A DNA stretch of 64,000 bases, from positions 248,001 to 312,000 of the forward strand of contig JAGTXX020000009.1 of NCBI GenBank assembly GCA_019044685.2. Direction: 5' to 3'. Within the stretch, counting starts at the first letter, position 1. Every line of letters begins with the position of its first letter. Origin of the DNA: Nannochloris sp. 'desiccata' (lineage: Eukaryota; Chlorophyta; Trebouxiophyceae; Chlorellales; Chlorellaceae). This document shows positions 42,435 through 52,297 of this stretch, piece by piece. The notes under the pieces were generated by a model that made no database searches, had not been told where the DNA came from, and worked only from the letters and a program-made list of their open reading frames with translations. The translations under genes and the position numbers were made by a program.

Positions 42435-44159
42435 ATGGAATATAAAGGAGACAAGGAGGTCTTCAAGAGGAATGTGCTGCGTTCTCCAGCGCGAAGGGCG
42501 CATATGGACGTTTGTGTCCGGTTGGTAGTTGTGCTGTCACTCATGGGAGTGTTATTTAGCCCACGCCCTGAACACCGGCGAGCATATAGGCCAGAGATAG
42601 AAGTACTAGATCACAGTCCAGATCAGTGCACAGCGGTAAGTTATTTTCTTAACCTTTAAATCGAGCATAGCTCAATTACTAGCGATTACTTGCAACTGAG
42701 ACACCTCTCTCTTCCCTCTTAACAGGCTGTAGGTGGCAGTAAGGTCGCTCTACTATTCCTCACACGCGGCCATCTACATCATGAACCGTCCTGGAAACTT
42801 TGGTTCCGCAGCGCAGCTGGAATTCTCCCTACAAACCTTGCCACTGCCGCTGCAAACAGCAATGACAAAGACTCTTTTCTTTCTCCATTATGCAGCCTAG
42901 AAGAAGGAAGCCCTGACCTGGAAGCAGCACGGACTGTATGTAATGTACAGTTCGACCCAGAACATCTAAACGATGTTATAGCCTACCAACATTTATTTAG
43001 TGTATACGTCCATCTTTCTGCCGAGATCGACCCGGGAGCAGTTGGCCCACTATGGCGCTCCCGTCTCGTCCAACACCGTGTTCCCACTGAATGGGGCACC
43101 CATTCTTTAGTAGAAGCTACCCGTAGTCTACTATGGGAAGCATTTAAAGACCCATCAAATCAAAGATTTGTTCTAGTTAGTGAAGCAGACATCCCTATTT
43201 GGGATCCTTTGACGTTTTATCATGAACTGATGGCAGAGCAGCGATCGCGGGTGGATGCTTGGTGGCATCCAGACATGGATGCAGACCGCTGGTCGTGGCG
43301 AATGGCGCTCTCTGGAGCACGTATACGTAAAACAGACTGGCGAAAATCTGCTCAATGGTTTTCTTTATTACGATCCCACGTCCAGCTTACCTTGCAGGAT
43401 GAGGTCGTATTTACAGCCTTTGAAGACCACTGCCGCTCTGCTTTCGATGGAGATTACGGTCGTTGGAGGGATTGTTATAGTGACGAACACTATTTACCAA
43501 CGTTGTTGCATATGAAGGGGTTGCAAGAAGAGACGGTGCCTTCGCCGTTGGGCATTACCGCAGCCGATTGGAGTAAAAAAAGTCCTCATCCTCATGAATA
43601 TGCAGCAGAAGAGGTCGTGCCAGAGCTGTTTACTACACGATTACGTAATAATAGTGACTGTCCGACTGTATCTGGACAGCATGCTGCGGTGCAGGAAGCT
43701 GCGAGAAAGAATTTCGTCACAATTAGCAGTGTTTTAGGCAACGGAGCCGGGCAGCTTCGTTCGATGCTTTGTACTGCAACGAGCAATACACTACATAATA
43801 TGAATCCAAATAGAGAAGAAAATTTAGAGGACGAGGTAAGAAATGGTGATCATTCTTCGCTTCCAGTAGCAGCAAGTGGTCCGTCATTTATGAAACCTCG
43901 CCAAGGCTTGCCTTCTGGGTGTAGTCTCTTGGCTAGAAAATTTTCACCAGCAAGTGCCGAAGCAGTGATGTTGGTTTTTCAAAATTGTACCAGTGGACTG
44001 ATGCTTATAGGCGATGCAGAGTGCAAATTGCATGAAAAAGAACGTGAAGTTGCTGCTGCTAGTACGTTTGTCTCTACTGCTGGTGTAGAGGACGATAGTC
44101 CCACTGCTATTGCTGCTGCTGCTGGTACACGGACAATAACAAATGATGAGTGGCGGTGA
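42435..44159 (+). CDS. DUF266/GT14-like glycosyltransferase, type II membrane
   Basis: Exon 1 is 42435-42635, the intron 42636-42725 (GTAAGT...AACAG), exon 2 42726-44159; phase-0 join, about 544 residues. A signal anchor (VCVRLVVVLSLMGVLFS) near residues 27-43 precedes the core: KVALLFLTRG, SVYVHLSAE, VPTEWGTHSLVEATRSLLWE, NQRFVLVSEADIPIW, RKSAQWFSLLRSH and CYSDEHYLPTLLHM. This order is that of plant DUF266 proteins related to Core-2/I-branching GlcNAc transferases (GT14), Golgi enzymes of cell-wall or glycoprotein assembly. The C-terminal 130 or so residues are variable. A second possible start is Met24. Activity is inferred from the family. Confidence 0.87.
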
Positions 44160-44416
44160 TGATGGAAGCTTCCGTCACAGGCTCCAGATTTTTTTCTTCC
44201 TTTCTTTTTCTTTCTAATAAATGATTATTATTGGTTCGTGTCAATTGATTTGATTATGATTTCGTTTGTTTTGTTGGTTTATACTGTTTCTATTGCGCAA
44301 AGTACTGTTTTACAATAATCATGTTACTCGTTCACACCGCAACAAAGAAAATATTCTTTAAAAAAGAAAGAAGGAAAGAAAGAGTGGTAGGTAAATAATG
44401 GCAAAAAAGTCGCTGT

Positions 44417-46081
44417 TCATGTCCAAGGGAAGAAATTAGGGAATAATAGACACCCTAGTATAGCAGAAACCATCGTCCACAGCCAGATCCAATTTGAAGA
44501 AACACAAGAGATGACCCGGTGGTTGTGGCGGGTGTCCTCTCGAGTTCTTTTCAGAAGAACAGCAGCGCCCCAATAAAGGACAGGAGAGGAAGAAAGAAAT
44601 CGTGTTGCTACATTGACATGCATCATAAATAGCGCTATTGCGGTCATTCCAGCTAAGTGATAGATATAAGGGGCCACAGCATCATTTAAGAAAGAAAAAG
44701 AGGTTGTTTCCGCTGCTGTCGTGGTGGTTGCTGACATGGATCTTGTGTGCACTTTCCTTTTTGATAACGTGATAGCTCCTAGACTCAGCGCGCGTCTCCA
44801 ATCTGTCGACATCCACATCCAACATGATACAATTGCTATATAAAACACAGGAGCTGATTGTAAAAGCCAAGGCCACTGCAGATATAAACAGAAAAAATAA
44901 TAATGATAGAAAAATCAGTCACCATTGCATTTAAGAATGAGAATCGCATCAAATTTCTATTTTACTTACTCTATTCAGATGTCTATAAAATCTTAAGAAT
45001 CCAACATCCCAATACGCTTTCTGTACATATCCATACAGACTAGGCAGCCTCTTAAAACACCACACTGGTAGTTGTAGGTTTCCTCCGCTGCTGCTGCCGC
45101 TGCTGGCATTGATGCAATACGTTTGGTAGCCATACACTACAAGCAAGCAGAAAAGAAGAGTAAATTTTACTACATAGAATCTCAGTGAACTAATGTAAAT
45201 CAATTAAAACGTTGTTTTATCAACATACCTTGCATTGCAAAATAAGGTGACCAGACCACAGCACAACCAACTATTGTTTTAAAAAGCATTTTCCAAGGAA
45301 AAGAAGCCTTCTTCCGACGACGTATACTATTAACAACGTCAATTATAAGAGGATGTACTAAGAACCAGGCAGAAAGTATTCCATTGGAACGGGTAGCACC
45401 TGCTAAACAAAACAATAGTACCCCTGCCGCCCAATAAATTACACTTCCGCCACCTGTGCCGCCTCCGTTTTTTATAGTTAGTAAGACCAGCCCTGTCCAG
45501 GTACACGCAGCAAACAGAGATTCGGTATATGCTGCAGAATAGAACACCGATGCAGGGTTACAGCAGAATAACAGCACACTTAATGAGGCTAGTTCTTCAT
45601 TTTGCAAAACATAACGGCTAAGACGGTGCAGTGCTACTGCCGCAATGCAAAAGGCAACTATGTTAACCTCCAGACCTAGTGCAGTATATATTGACTCTAT
45701 TGGTAGATTCATTAACTCTGTACCGATGTACGTGAGGCCTGTGTACTTGGCTCCGTACCGCATTAAGAAAGGGAGAAAAGGGAAGAAAGCATTCATCATG
45801 TCAGTTTCATAACCACATTTGGCTATTCGTACAAAATAAACACTATCCCAGGGCGCTAATCCATCTAGAAAGCGAGCTATCCACGAGTTATTGGTACTAA
45901 TAGGCGTGGTTTTATCGAGGCTTCCGCATGGGAAATTTTGAAGGGGCGCTGAAGAGTCAAGATCAGAGAAGACGGTGTCAGCCGTAACCATGAGAAGAAG
46001 GACTAGAAGGCGAGATGTGAGAGCTAGGACGAGTATTTTTTGCTCAGCATTGCTGATGACTTTGTCTATATATTTAGGCAT
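44417..46081 (-). CDS. PIGV: GPI mannosyltransferase 2 (PIG-V)
   Basis: ER enzyme that adds the second mannose to the GPI anchor. Three exons: 46081-45229, 45136-44970, 44875-44417, with GT-AG introns 45228-45137 and 44969-44876; 492 residues. Family features include LAPWDSVYFVRIAKCGYETD with the catalytic acidic WD near the first luminal loop, FFPFLPFLMR, NPASVFYSAAYTESLF, GATRSNGILSAWF, WSPYFAMQ, and YWDVGFLRFYR near the end of exon 2. At least eight hydrophobic segments are seen. Each join restores frame and conserved sequence (for example YFAMQVYGY and LNRWPWLLQSAPVFY). It lies between two glycosyltransferase genes. Confidence 0.94.
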
Positions 46082-46846
46082 AGTGATGGCTGTAAGTTTG
46101 AGTGTGAGCGGGGTGGATCACTTTAGCATTTTAAATAATATGTTCCAATTTTGATCGAGGAATTAGGAAGAAAATTAATGATTATGACTTCATCCCGACT
46201 AATTCCGGTAATTAGAAACATTCTGAATTAAATTGTCTATTCTTCGGCAGTGGGCGTTTTCATATTGGACAAAGAAAATAAAATATTTTTTCTTTTGTCG
46301 CAGACGATGGGCGGTATTTTGGCGGTGGATAGAAGCCCTAGCTACCCGGCCAGCACGAAGCAGCATAAAGCCCGACTTCTTGATCTTGCATGGCAATCAA
46401 GCACTGTGCAATGGAATCTATAACAGCATGCTGCTTTTGAATGACGTAGGATTAGGCAGTGAAAGTTCCACCACCGCAGCGCCCTAGAGATTTTGAACGC
46501 GTAAAGGCGTCAAATGAGGTCGCAAGAGCAGAAAATGTCTAAAAATATTCATATTACTAGTGCATTTTATTGAATAGATTTTGTCTAGCTTAAAGGCAGA
46601 TCTCTAAATGATATCAAATTGGACGATTGCTCTTTAAGGATTGTCTTTTAAAAATTAGAAGCTTGCCAGTATTTATTTCAAGTAGGGAATCTCCTTGGAA
46701 CTCATACCCTTGTATCCCACCCACTTAAAGATTTGGCAGAGCTTACTTTCAGTTCTCAACTCATTTGGAGCAAACTAATTTACAACGGAATGCTGACAAG
46801 CAAAGACAACCTCCACCTCCAAAGGTATAGCATTTCATAAACGAGT
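46082..46846. other. Divergent intergenic region
   Basis: About 765 bases between PIG-V and the GT32-FkbM gene. One open frame at 46293-46487, following a splice-acceptor-like TCGCAG, is considered in the findings; no confident gene is called. Confidence 0.45.
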
Positions 46847-49534
46847 ATGGAGCGAGTGCGTTCAGCTCGACGGCTTGCCCCGGAGCAGGCTCCCCTGCTA
46901 CCAAAGCATATGCAAGGAATCGCTCCTTCCAAGCAGCTCCATGCTCACTCTCCTCGCAGACGAAGCACAGGCGCCCTTGCCGTCGCATTCACCGTCCTAC
47001 TGATGCTTCATCTGGCAACTCATTTCCTAACACATCCAGGAGAGTCCCCTGTAGACCCTCCTCTTGGACTTGCTTGGGCAGATCTGGACTTGGGCCTGGA
47101 CGGTGACGCTGCTGCCTCCCTTGCGGCTTTCTATCCTCCATCCGAACCCCTCACTGGCCCTAATCGCATCCCACGCATCATCCACCACCTCTACAACTCT
47201 AGCGATGCAGGCTTAGAAGCCTCTGAACTCTCATATCTACGGTGGAGAAAAGCCAATCCAGGATGGGAGCTACGGTTTTATGATCAAGCAGAAAGTCAAA
47301 GTATTGTAGGACGTTGGTTCCCTAAATATCTCTCTATATACGATAGTCTACGCACAGAGGCAGAGCGTAGAGATTTATTTAGATATTTAGCGGTATTAAA
47401 ACACGGAGGTGTTTTTGCAGATGAGGTGATTTTTACCGCAGCAACATCAGGAGCATCGTTAAGATCATTGGACGAAGTAGTAAGAAGTGAAGATACCATG
47501 GTAACCTCTTGGGATGTAGAATTCCCTTCAGGGCAAGCAGCGATTAGTTCTTGTTATATCCGTGCAAGACAGCTACAGCATAGATTATTTGCCGCTGCAC
47601 CAGGACATCCTGCGCTTTTAGAAACTGTGCAGCGAATAGCAGCTACGCTCGAGACGCGGTTCTCTCTCCACCCTCTCATAGATGCTCTAGAAAGAACAGG
47701 GCCCGGTGTATTTACAAATACAGTGCTAAAACATGCACAAAAGCACCCGCCAGCGATGCGCAATTCTGTAAACCACTGGAGCATTAGATTGCTACCTCAA
47801 AAGGCCTTTGGAGAAATAGTGGTGCAGCAGCAAGGATGTGAACAGGCTTGGGAAAATGGTGGCAGTGTTGCTGATGGTGTAGAGACGAAGCTGCAGCAGC
47901 AGCAGGAGCAACTTGGTAGTGATAGTACAGTACTGGATCCTCTGCTTACAGGATCAGATAATAACAATATTCAGAAGCATAGCAGCAATAATGGAGAAAA
48001 TATCATTTCCTCTTTATCTTTAGGAAGGAGCGGCCTGCCCATAGAGCAACAACAGCAGCGGCAGCAACAGCAACAACAAATGCAACAACCAGGAATTGTG
48101 GGACGTACACGGCGTCTTGCTCGTTGGTGGTGGTCATTCCTGAGGCCTGGTCGTAGCAGCAGATCTGGCAATAATCCAGCTGCTATCCACGATGGCTCAG
48201 GATTGTGGTGGTATGATCATCGACCTGATGTCGCAGTAGCAACTCATCTAGAACGTCTCACCGCTGCCCATGAAGAAATGCAACTCTTCCCAGTGTCTGC
48301 TGATTTTGAGCCTCCCTTTGACGTAATGACGCATCTCGTTAGCCATGGAGAACGTCAATCTGGATGGGATGTCTCTCAGATTGTGTCTACATTCGGAACC
48401 TGGCAACCTTCGGTGCAACCGACGAGGAAGCCTTCGTTAGTAGAGGCACTGGTCGGCTCCTTGGGCAGACAAGGATCCTCTTTATCCTCTTCTTCTTCTT
48501 TACCTTTAGAAGCTACAGAGGAAGAGACAGCATCTATTAATTCCACTTTAAGTACTAGTAGTGGTGTGCTTGTAGATGTCGGTGCTGGGTATGGCCTCAT
48601 CTCTCTTGCTGCAGCTGCTCGAGGTCACCGTGTACATTCTTTTGAACTCGGCCCTGGTAGTTTACGTGCTTTAGAAGCGAGTATAGAACGAAATGGGTTC
48701 GGATCGTTAGTTCAAGTGCACAAGGTGCCTCTCGGATCATTAGAACAGCGGGGAAATACCTGCTTAGAACTCCAAGCTGGTAGAGGTGACAGTGTCGAAG
48801 GTGGTGAGGTAGTTGTGCAAAAGAATACAGTGATTGGTTCTACAAGAGCACCTTTACCTCCGAATGTAGAGATAGCACGTGGATATTCTGACCCTGCTGC
48901 GCATGCTGTGAGTGAACACGCATGCGTCCGCTCAGCTCTCCGTGTTCCTGGCGCAGAAGCCATCCCCGCAGGAGAACGAATCGGCGCTTTGCGAATCTCT
49001 GCAAACGGATGGGAAGGTTTTGTTTTAGATGGGTTTTTACCATTAATTCGTCGTCAACTACCACCCGTGATCGCGGTAGAGTGGAACCCAATAGCGATGA
49101 AAGCGGTTGGATATGCTTCCCCGCTTGATATGCTGCACGTGCTGAGCTCTCTAGGATATGACGACATCTCCCACTCGGGGTTCATTTGTGATGAACGGTG
49201 GTATGCAGTGACTTATGGGGTACGCCGTCGTGGTGGACAACGGCCTGAAGATCAGCCGGAGCTGCGACAGCCGACCTGGTGTCGATTGCTACCTGAGGAT
49301 CATAGTTTACTACTAGACAAGGCGAATTCAAAGTACCCAGAGACACTGTTGTTTATTAATAGACAGGCAGGGAAAAGGATTAATACTAGGAAGAAAGTTG
49401 CTTCTCCTGGTGATGGCCGTTCTTCTTCTATAAATAAGAAGAAAAGTACTGCTGCTGCTGCTGCTGCTGCTGGTGTTGTTGCAAATAGTGTTGATGATGG
49501 CATTCTTCGAGGCCTTGATCAAGAAATCGGTTAA
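46847..49534 (+). CDS. GT32-type glycosyltransferase fused to an FkbM methyltransferase
   Basis: Single exon of 895 residues with a signal anchor near residues 43-60. The first domain (about 100-330) resembles OCH1/GT32 sugar transferases: RIPRIIHHLYN, RWRKANPGWELRFYD, RRDLFRYLAVLKHGGVFAD. At the DXD site it reads ADEVIF (Asp about 192), so the second Asp is missing. A Gln-rich low-complexity linker spans about 345-450. The second domain (about 570-810) is an FkbM-type SAM methyltransferase: VLVDVGAGYGLISLAAA, VHSFELGPGSLRALEAS, LPPVIAVEW, and a final LHVLSSLGYDD. Such enzymes decorate glycans. The C-terminus has a poly-Ala run. A two-step sugar-transfer and O-methylation role in the Golgi is inferred. 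Confidence 0.85.
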   Translation: MERVRSARRLAPEQAPLLPKHMQGIAPSKQLHAHSPRRRSTGALAVAFTVLLMLHLATHFLTHPGESPVDPPLGLAWADLDLGLDGDAAASLAAFYPPSEPLTGPNRIPRIIHHLYNSSDAGLEASELSYLRWRKANPGWELRFYDQAESQSIVGRWFPKYLSIYDSLRTEAERRDLFRYLAVLKHGGVFADEVIFTAATSGASLRSLDEVVRSEDTMVTSWDVEFPSGQAAISSCYIRARQLQHRLFAAAPGHPALLETVQRIAATLETRFSLHPLIDALERTGPGVFTNTVLKHAQKHPPAMRNSVNHWSIRLLPQKAFGEIVVQQQGCEQAWENGGSVADGVETKLQQQQEQLGSDSTVLDPLLTGSDNNNIQKHSSNNGENIISSLSLGRSGLPIEQQQQRQQQQQQMQQPGIVGRTRRLARWWWSFLRPGRSSRSGNNPAAIHDGSGLWWYDHRPDVAVATHLERLTAAHEEMQLFPVSADFEPPFDVMTHLVSHGERQSGWDVSQIVSTFGTWQPSVQPTRKPSLVEALVGSLGRQGSSLSSSSSLPLEATEEETASINSTLSTSSGVLVDVGAGYGLISLAAAARGHRVHSFELGPGSLRALEASIERNGFGSLVQVHKVPLGSLEQRGNTCLELQAGRGDSVEGGEVVVQKNTVIGSTRAPLPPNVEIARGYSDPAAHAVSEHACVRSALRVPGAEAIPAGERIGALRISANGWEGFVLDGFLPLIRRQLPPVIAVEWNPIAMKAVGYASPLDMLHVLSSLGYDDISHSGFICDERWYAVTYGVRRRGGQRPEDQPELRQPTWCRLLPEDHSLLLDKANSKYPETLLFINRQAGKRINTRKKVASPGDGRSSSINKKKSTAAAAAAAGVVANSVDDGILRGLDQEIG

Positions 49535-50117
49535 ATTTTGTTTTTTTTTGGTGTTTCTTTTATCAGATACTTGCTCTTTATAATTGTACTTTTTAGTTTA
49601 ATATTCTTTCCACCGCATGCATGCGTGTAATACTTGTTTGAAAATTTCGTTGTTTGTACTTGTGATGATTTTGTTTTTGCGTTTTGCTACTTTCTAAAAT
49701 TAGTTGATTTTATTTTTGCTGCTGTAAGTAAGGCACTCTCATATGCTGCACTTAGTTAACAGATTAGAAAGAGAAGAAGAGCGAACTAAGCAAGGGTGGT
49801 TGACAGCACTTCTTATCAGCCCAGGTAGCATCTCAAGTCTATTCAAGTACACACCTATAATTACAACTCTAAATTAAGCTCTACACGTTATTATCTAAAG
49901 AAACAGCTCCGTACTAATCTTCTTATACCTACTGGGATAGGTTGACCTCTTTCGTAACCTCTTACATATAGGGGTGGCCTGAAGCCGCGGCAGTGGCTTC
50001 TCACGATCCCTCAAGTGACCCTGTTTGGGTTCTTTTATTTTAAGATATTTTTCATTTTTATGTTATTAAAACAAGCTCATAAGCTATCTCCAAATATTAA
50101 AATATGTATCATCAATA
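49535..50117. other. Spacer with possible structured RNA
   Basis: About 580 bases between convergent genes. Three short perfect hairpins occur at 49927-49942, 49981-50000 and 50018-50030, followed by a T-rich run; see findings. No protein-coding frame seen. Confidence 0.4.
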
Positions 50118-50657
50118 TTAAATGACGCTACCTAAGGTGCTGCCTGTATTTATAGTAGAGAACGGTGTTCCTTCAACTAGAGAAGAAGGACTTTTCAACC
50201 TCTTCATAACTTTATTGCCACTACCATTCAAGTCAATATCAACACAAAATAGAGGCTTCGAATCGTTTCTGGAAGCCTGAAGAGTCAAAATCATCCTTCC
50301 AGGGGGTAAGAAACCAGGCATGGTTTCCTCTAGGTCAAGAGAGGTAGCTCCAGGAAGAAGAGGGCAATTGACCGGCCCCCCTTCCTGTTCGCAAAGATGC
50401 CCTTGCTTTTTGAATACTCGAAAACCAAGGTACTTGACCGAAGCTTGCAAGGTTCCAGAATAGATTTCTTCATTTGTAAGCGACCCAATAATCTGGAAAT
50501 GGGTAGTATCTCCAGCTTTGATAGGGGAAGGAAAAACTTCAACCTCGGTGACGTTGAGAAGGGAGAAAGTTTGGCGACCTCCACAAAGACGCCAGTCAGC
50601 CTTGACGCTGCTTAGAGTGCATACAAGAAGAACAAGTATGGAGTGGTGTACATTCAT
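50118..50657 (-). CDS. Secreted ML-domain lipid-binding protein, first copy
   Basis: NPC2/MD-2-related (ML) beta-sandwich protein that binds sterols or phospholipids. Starting at 50657 gives 179 residues with a clear signal peptide (NVHHSILVLLVCTLSSVKA); an ATG two codons earlier is equally possible. The mature part opens WRLCGG, then VFPSPIKAGDTTHFQIIGS, EIYSGTLQASVKYLG, CPLLPGATSLDL, PPGRMILTLQASR and FCVDIDLN, with the paired cysteines of the ML fold. It resembles fungal phosphatidylglycerol/phosphatidylinositol transfer proteins in layout. A diverged relative lies at 55959-56525. It diverges from the hydrolase gene across about 410 bases. Confidence 0.85.
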   Translation of the reverse strand: MNVHHSILVLLVCTLSSVKADWRLCGGRQTFSLLNVTEVEVFPSPIKAGDTTHFQIIGSLTNEEIYSGTLQASVKYLGFRVFKKQGHLCEQEGGPVNCPLLPGATSLDLEETMPGFLPPGRMILTLQASRNDSKPLFCVDIDLNGSGNKVMKRLKSPSSLVEGTPFSTINTGSTLGSVI

Positions 50658-51066
50658 TAGCATAAAACTGAGAAAATGCGATGCCAGAATGAAATACAAA
50701 AATATCCAGGTGCTAGGGTATGGTAAACCTCGGCCGCTTGTTTCGAAGCGTTAAGGAGAAAAGAAGCACCTAGGAGTGTTTGATTGACTGACTAGGTTCT
50801 GCATAAAATGAAAGAATGCCAATATTGATGACGAGCTTCCTATTCGGTTTACTAATTAAATTATGTGGAAATGAATTTTGGCTGGTCCGATCATCGGATC
50901 CTAACGCGTTTTCAAATTTATTTTTTCCACACGAAAACGCGTATTATTCATTCAACCGAGTTTTTTCAATTGTTGCTTAGTATGTATTCCTCAAATTTCT
51001 AGACCTAAAAGTCTTCTAGACCTCCGAGCAAGCAACTTGAAACCCCAAAGTTCTGAAAAATTAAAA
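50658..51066. other. Divergent intergenic region
   Basis: Between the first ML gene and the hydrolase gene; presumed promoters. A short ACGCGTTTTC-like palindromic pair (near 50902-50914 and 50934-50942) is the only structure noticed. Confidence 0.4.
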
Positions 51067-52104
51067 ATGGCGCCGACCCAAACTGAAGAGAAGAGGCAAG
51101 AGCCTGACTACAAATTCATCCCTCCTGTCTATAGAACCCCTCTTAGCAAACGTAGACTAGGCAAGCACTACACCAAAACTCTCGCTTCGTTGCCGTTCCC
51201 AGTAGAAGCAAAGATAGTCGCCACACAGTGGGGCAAAGCTCACATCCTCGTAGCCGGCCCACCAGATGCCATTCCCTTGTTTCTTTGGCAAGCAACGGCA
51301 GCACCAGGTCCCTTTATGCTCTCTTTATTCAGTTCATTCGTCCCCAATTATCGTGTGTACGTGGCTGATGTACCGTGTCAAGCTGGTAGTAGAAGTGAGC
51401 AAGCTCGTTTCGACCCTGACAAAAATGAGCTTGGGCAATGGAGTGCGCAAGTAATAACAGGTTGTTTAGGGGATCCTGAACCTGCGAACAACCCTAATAC
51501 TGTAAAATTTGGCACTGCTGAAACCATTAAATTCTCGAAACCTATCTTGCACGCTGGGATTAGCTTCGGTGGTGGAGTTATTGTCGATTTAGCTCGAGTC
51601 AAGCCCTCTTTAATTTCTGCTGCTGCACTTATCGTTCCCAGCAGTCTACACCCTGATTGCACCACCTACGGCTACTTTTTCGAAGTTACAAGAAAGGTAT
51701 TCCTTCCCATGATGGCATATCGCTGGTTACCGTGTAAAATAACCAAAAATCGCGTGTTTAGTTCTATGTTTGACGAGCCAGATTTGAGTCACCCTGCTAT
51801 GAAGCAGCAAGATCTTGCTTTCAAGAATATACTCTGGTTCCCTCGGCCAGCAAAACATGTAGAAAGTAAGAAAGAATTTGAAAATTACACTGCACCTACG
51901 TTGCTGATAACTGCAGAGCAGGATGTGTTTGGAGGAGGGGAAGCAACTGCTTCACGGGCGAGAGAAGTGTTTGAAAATTGCGATGAATTGGTAGTTGAGG
52001 AGCTGAAAGAAACAAAACATGTACCTTCAGCTGCGAAAATGATTAATATTATGTCTATAGTAGAAAAATTCTTTGCTGAGAGAGGATTTTCTGGTGAGAA
52101 ATAG
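51067..52104 (+). CDS. Alpha/beta hydrolase, function unknown
   Basis: Single exon of 345 residues. The nucleophile elbow reads HAGISFGGG (Ser about 166), a putative acid lies in LLITAEQDVFGGG and the histidine in KETKHVPSA, so a full catalytic triad is plausible. An earlier segment AHILVAGPPDAIPLFLWQA resembles the oxyanion-hole strand of carboxylesterases. The N-terminal 40 residues are Pro/Lys-rich and have no signal peptide. The open frame extends ten codons upstream, but the first ATG is at 51067. Possible activities include esterase, lipase or lysophospholipase; none can be chosen. It is flanked by an ML gene and a secreted protease. Confidence 0.78.
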   Translation: MAPTQTEEKRQEPDYKFIPPVYRTPLSKRRLGKHYTKTLASLPFPVEAKIVATQWGKAHILVAGPPDAIPLFLWQATAAPGPFMLSLFSSFVPNYRVYVADVPCQAGSRSEQARFDPDKNELGQWSAQVITGCLGDPEPANNPNTVKFGTAETIKFSKPILHAGISFGGGVIVDLARVKPSLISAAALIVPSSLHPDCTTYGYFFEVTRKVFLPMMAYRWLPCKITKNRVFSSMFDEPDLSHPAMKQQDLAFKNILWFPRPAKHVESKKEFENYTAPTLLITAEQDVFGGGEATASRAREVFENCDELVVEELKETKHVPSAAKMINIMSIVEKFFAERGFSGEK

Positions 52105-52297
52105 TTGTCAAAATTGCAATTTGAACAAAGAAAAGAAAAGTTTGCCTCGAAAGTCAATCTATGCATGCATGCATGCACAAGATTTTGACCAGTCTTCATA
52201 CCCAGCAATCTGCTTCTCTCTTCAGCATAAATAAATAAAATAATAATACTTGTAATCTTTGTAATTTATCACTGCTTTTGCCTGGTATTTATTCACG

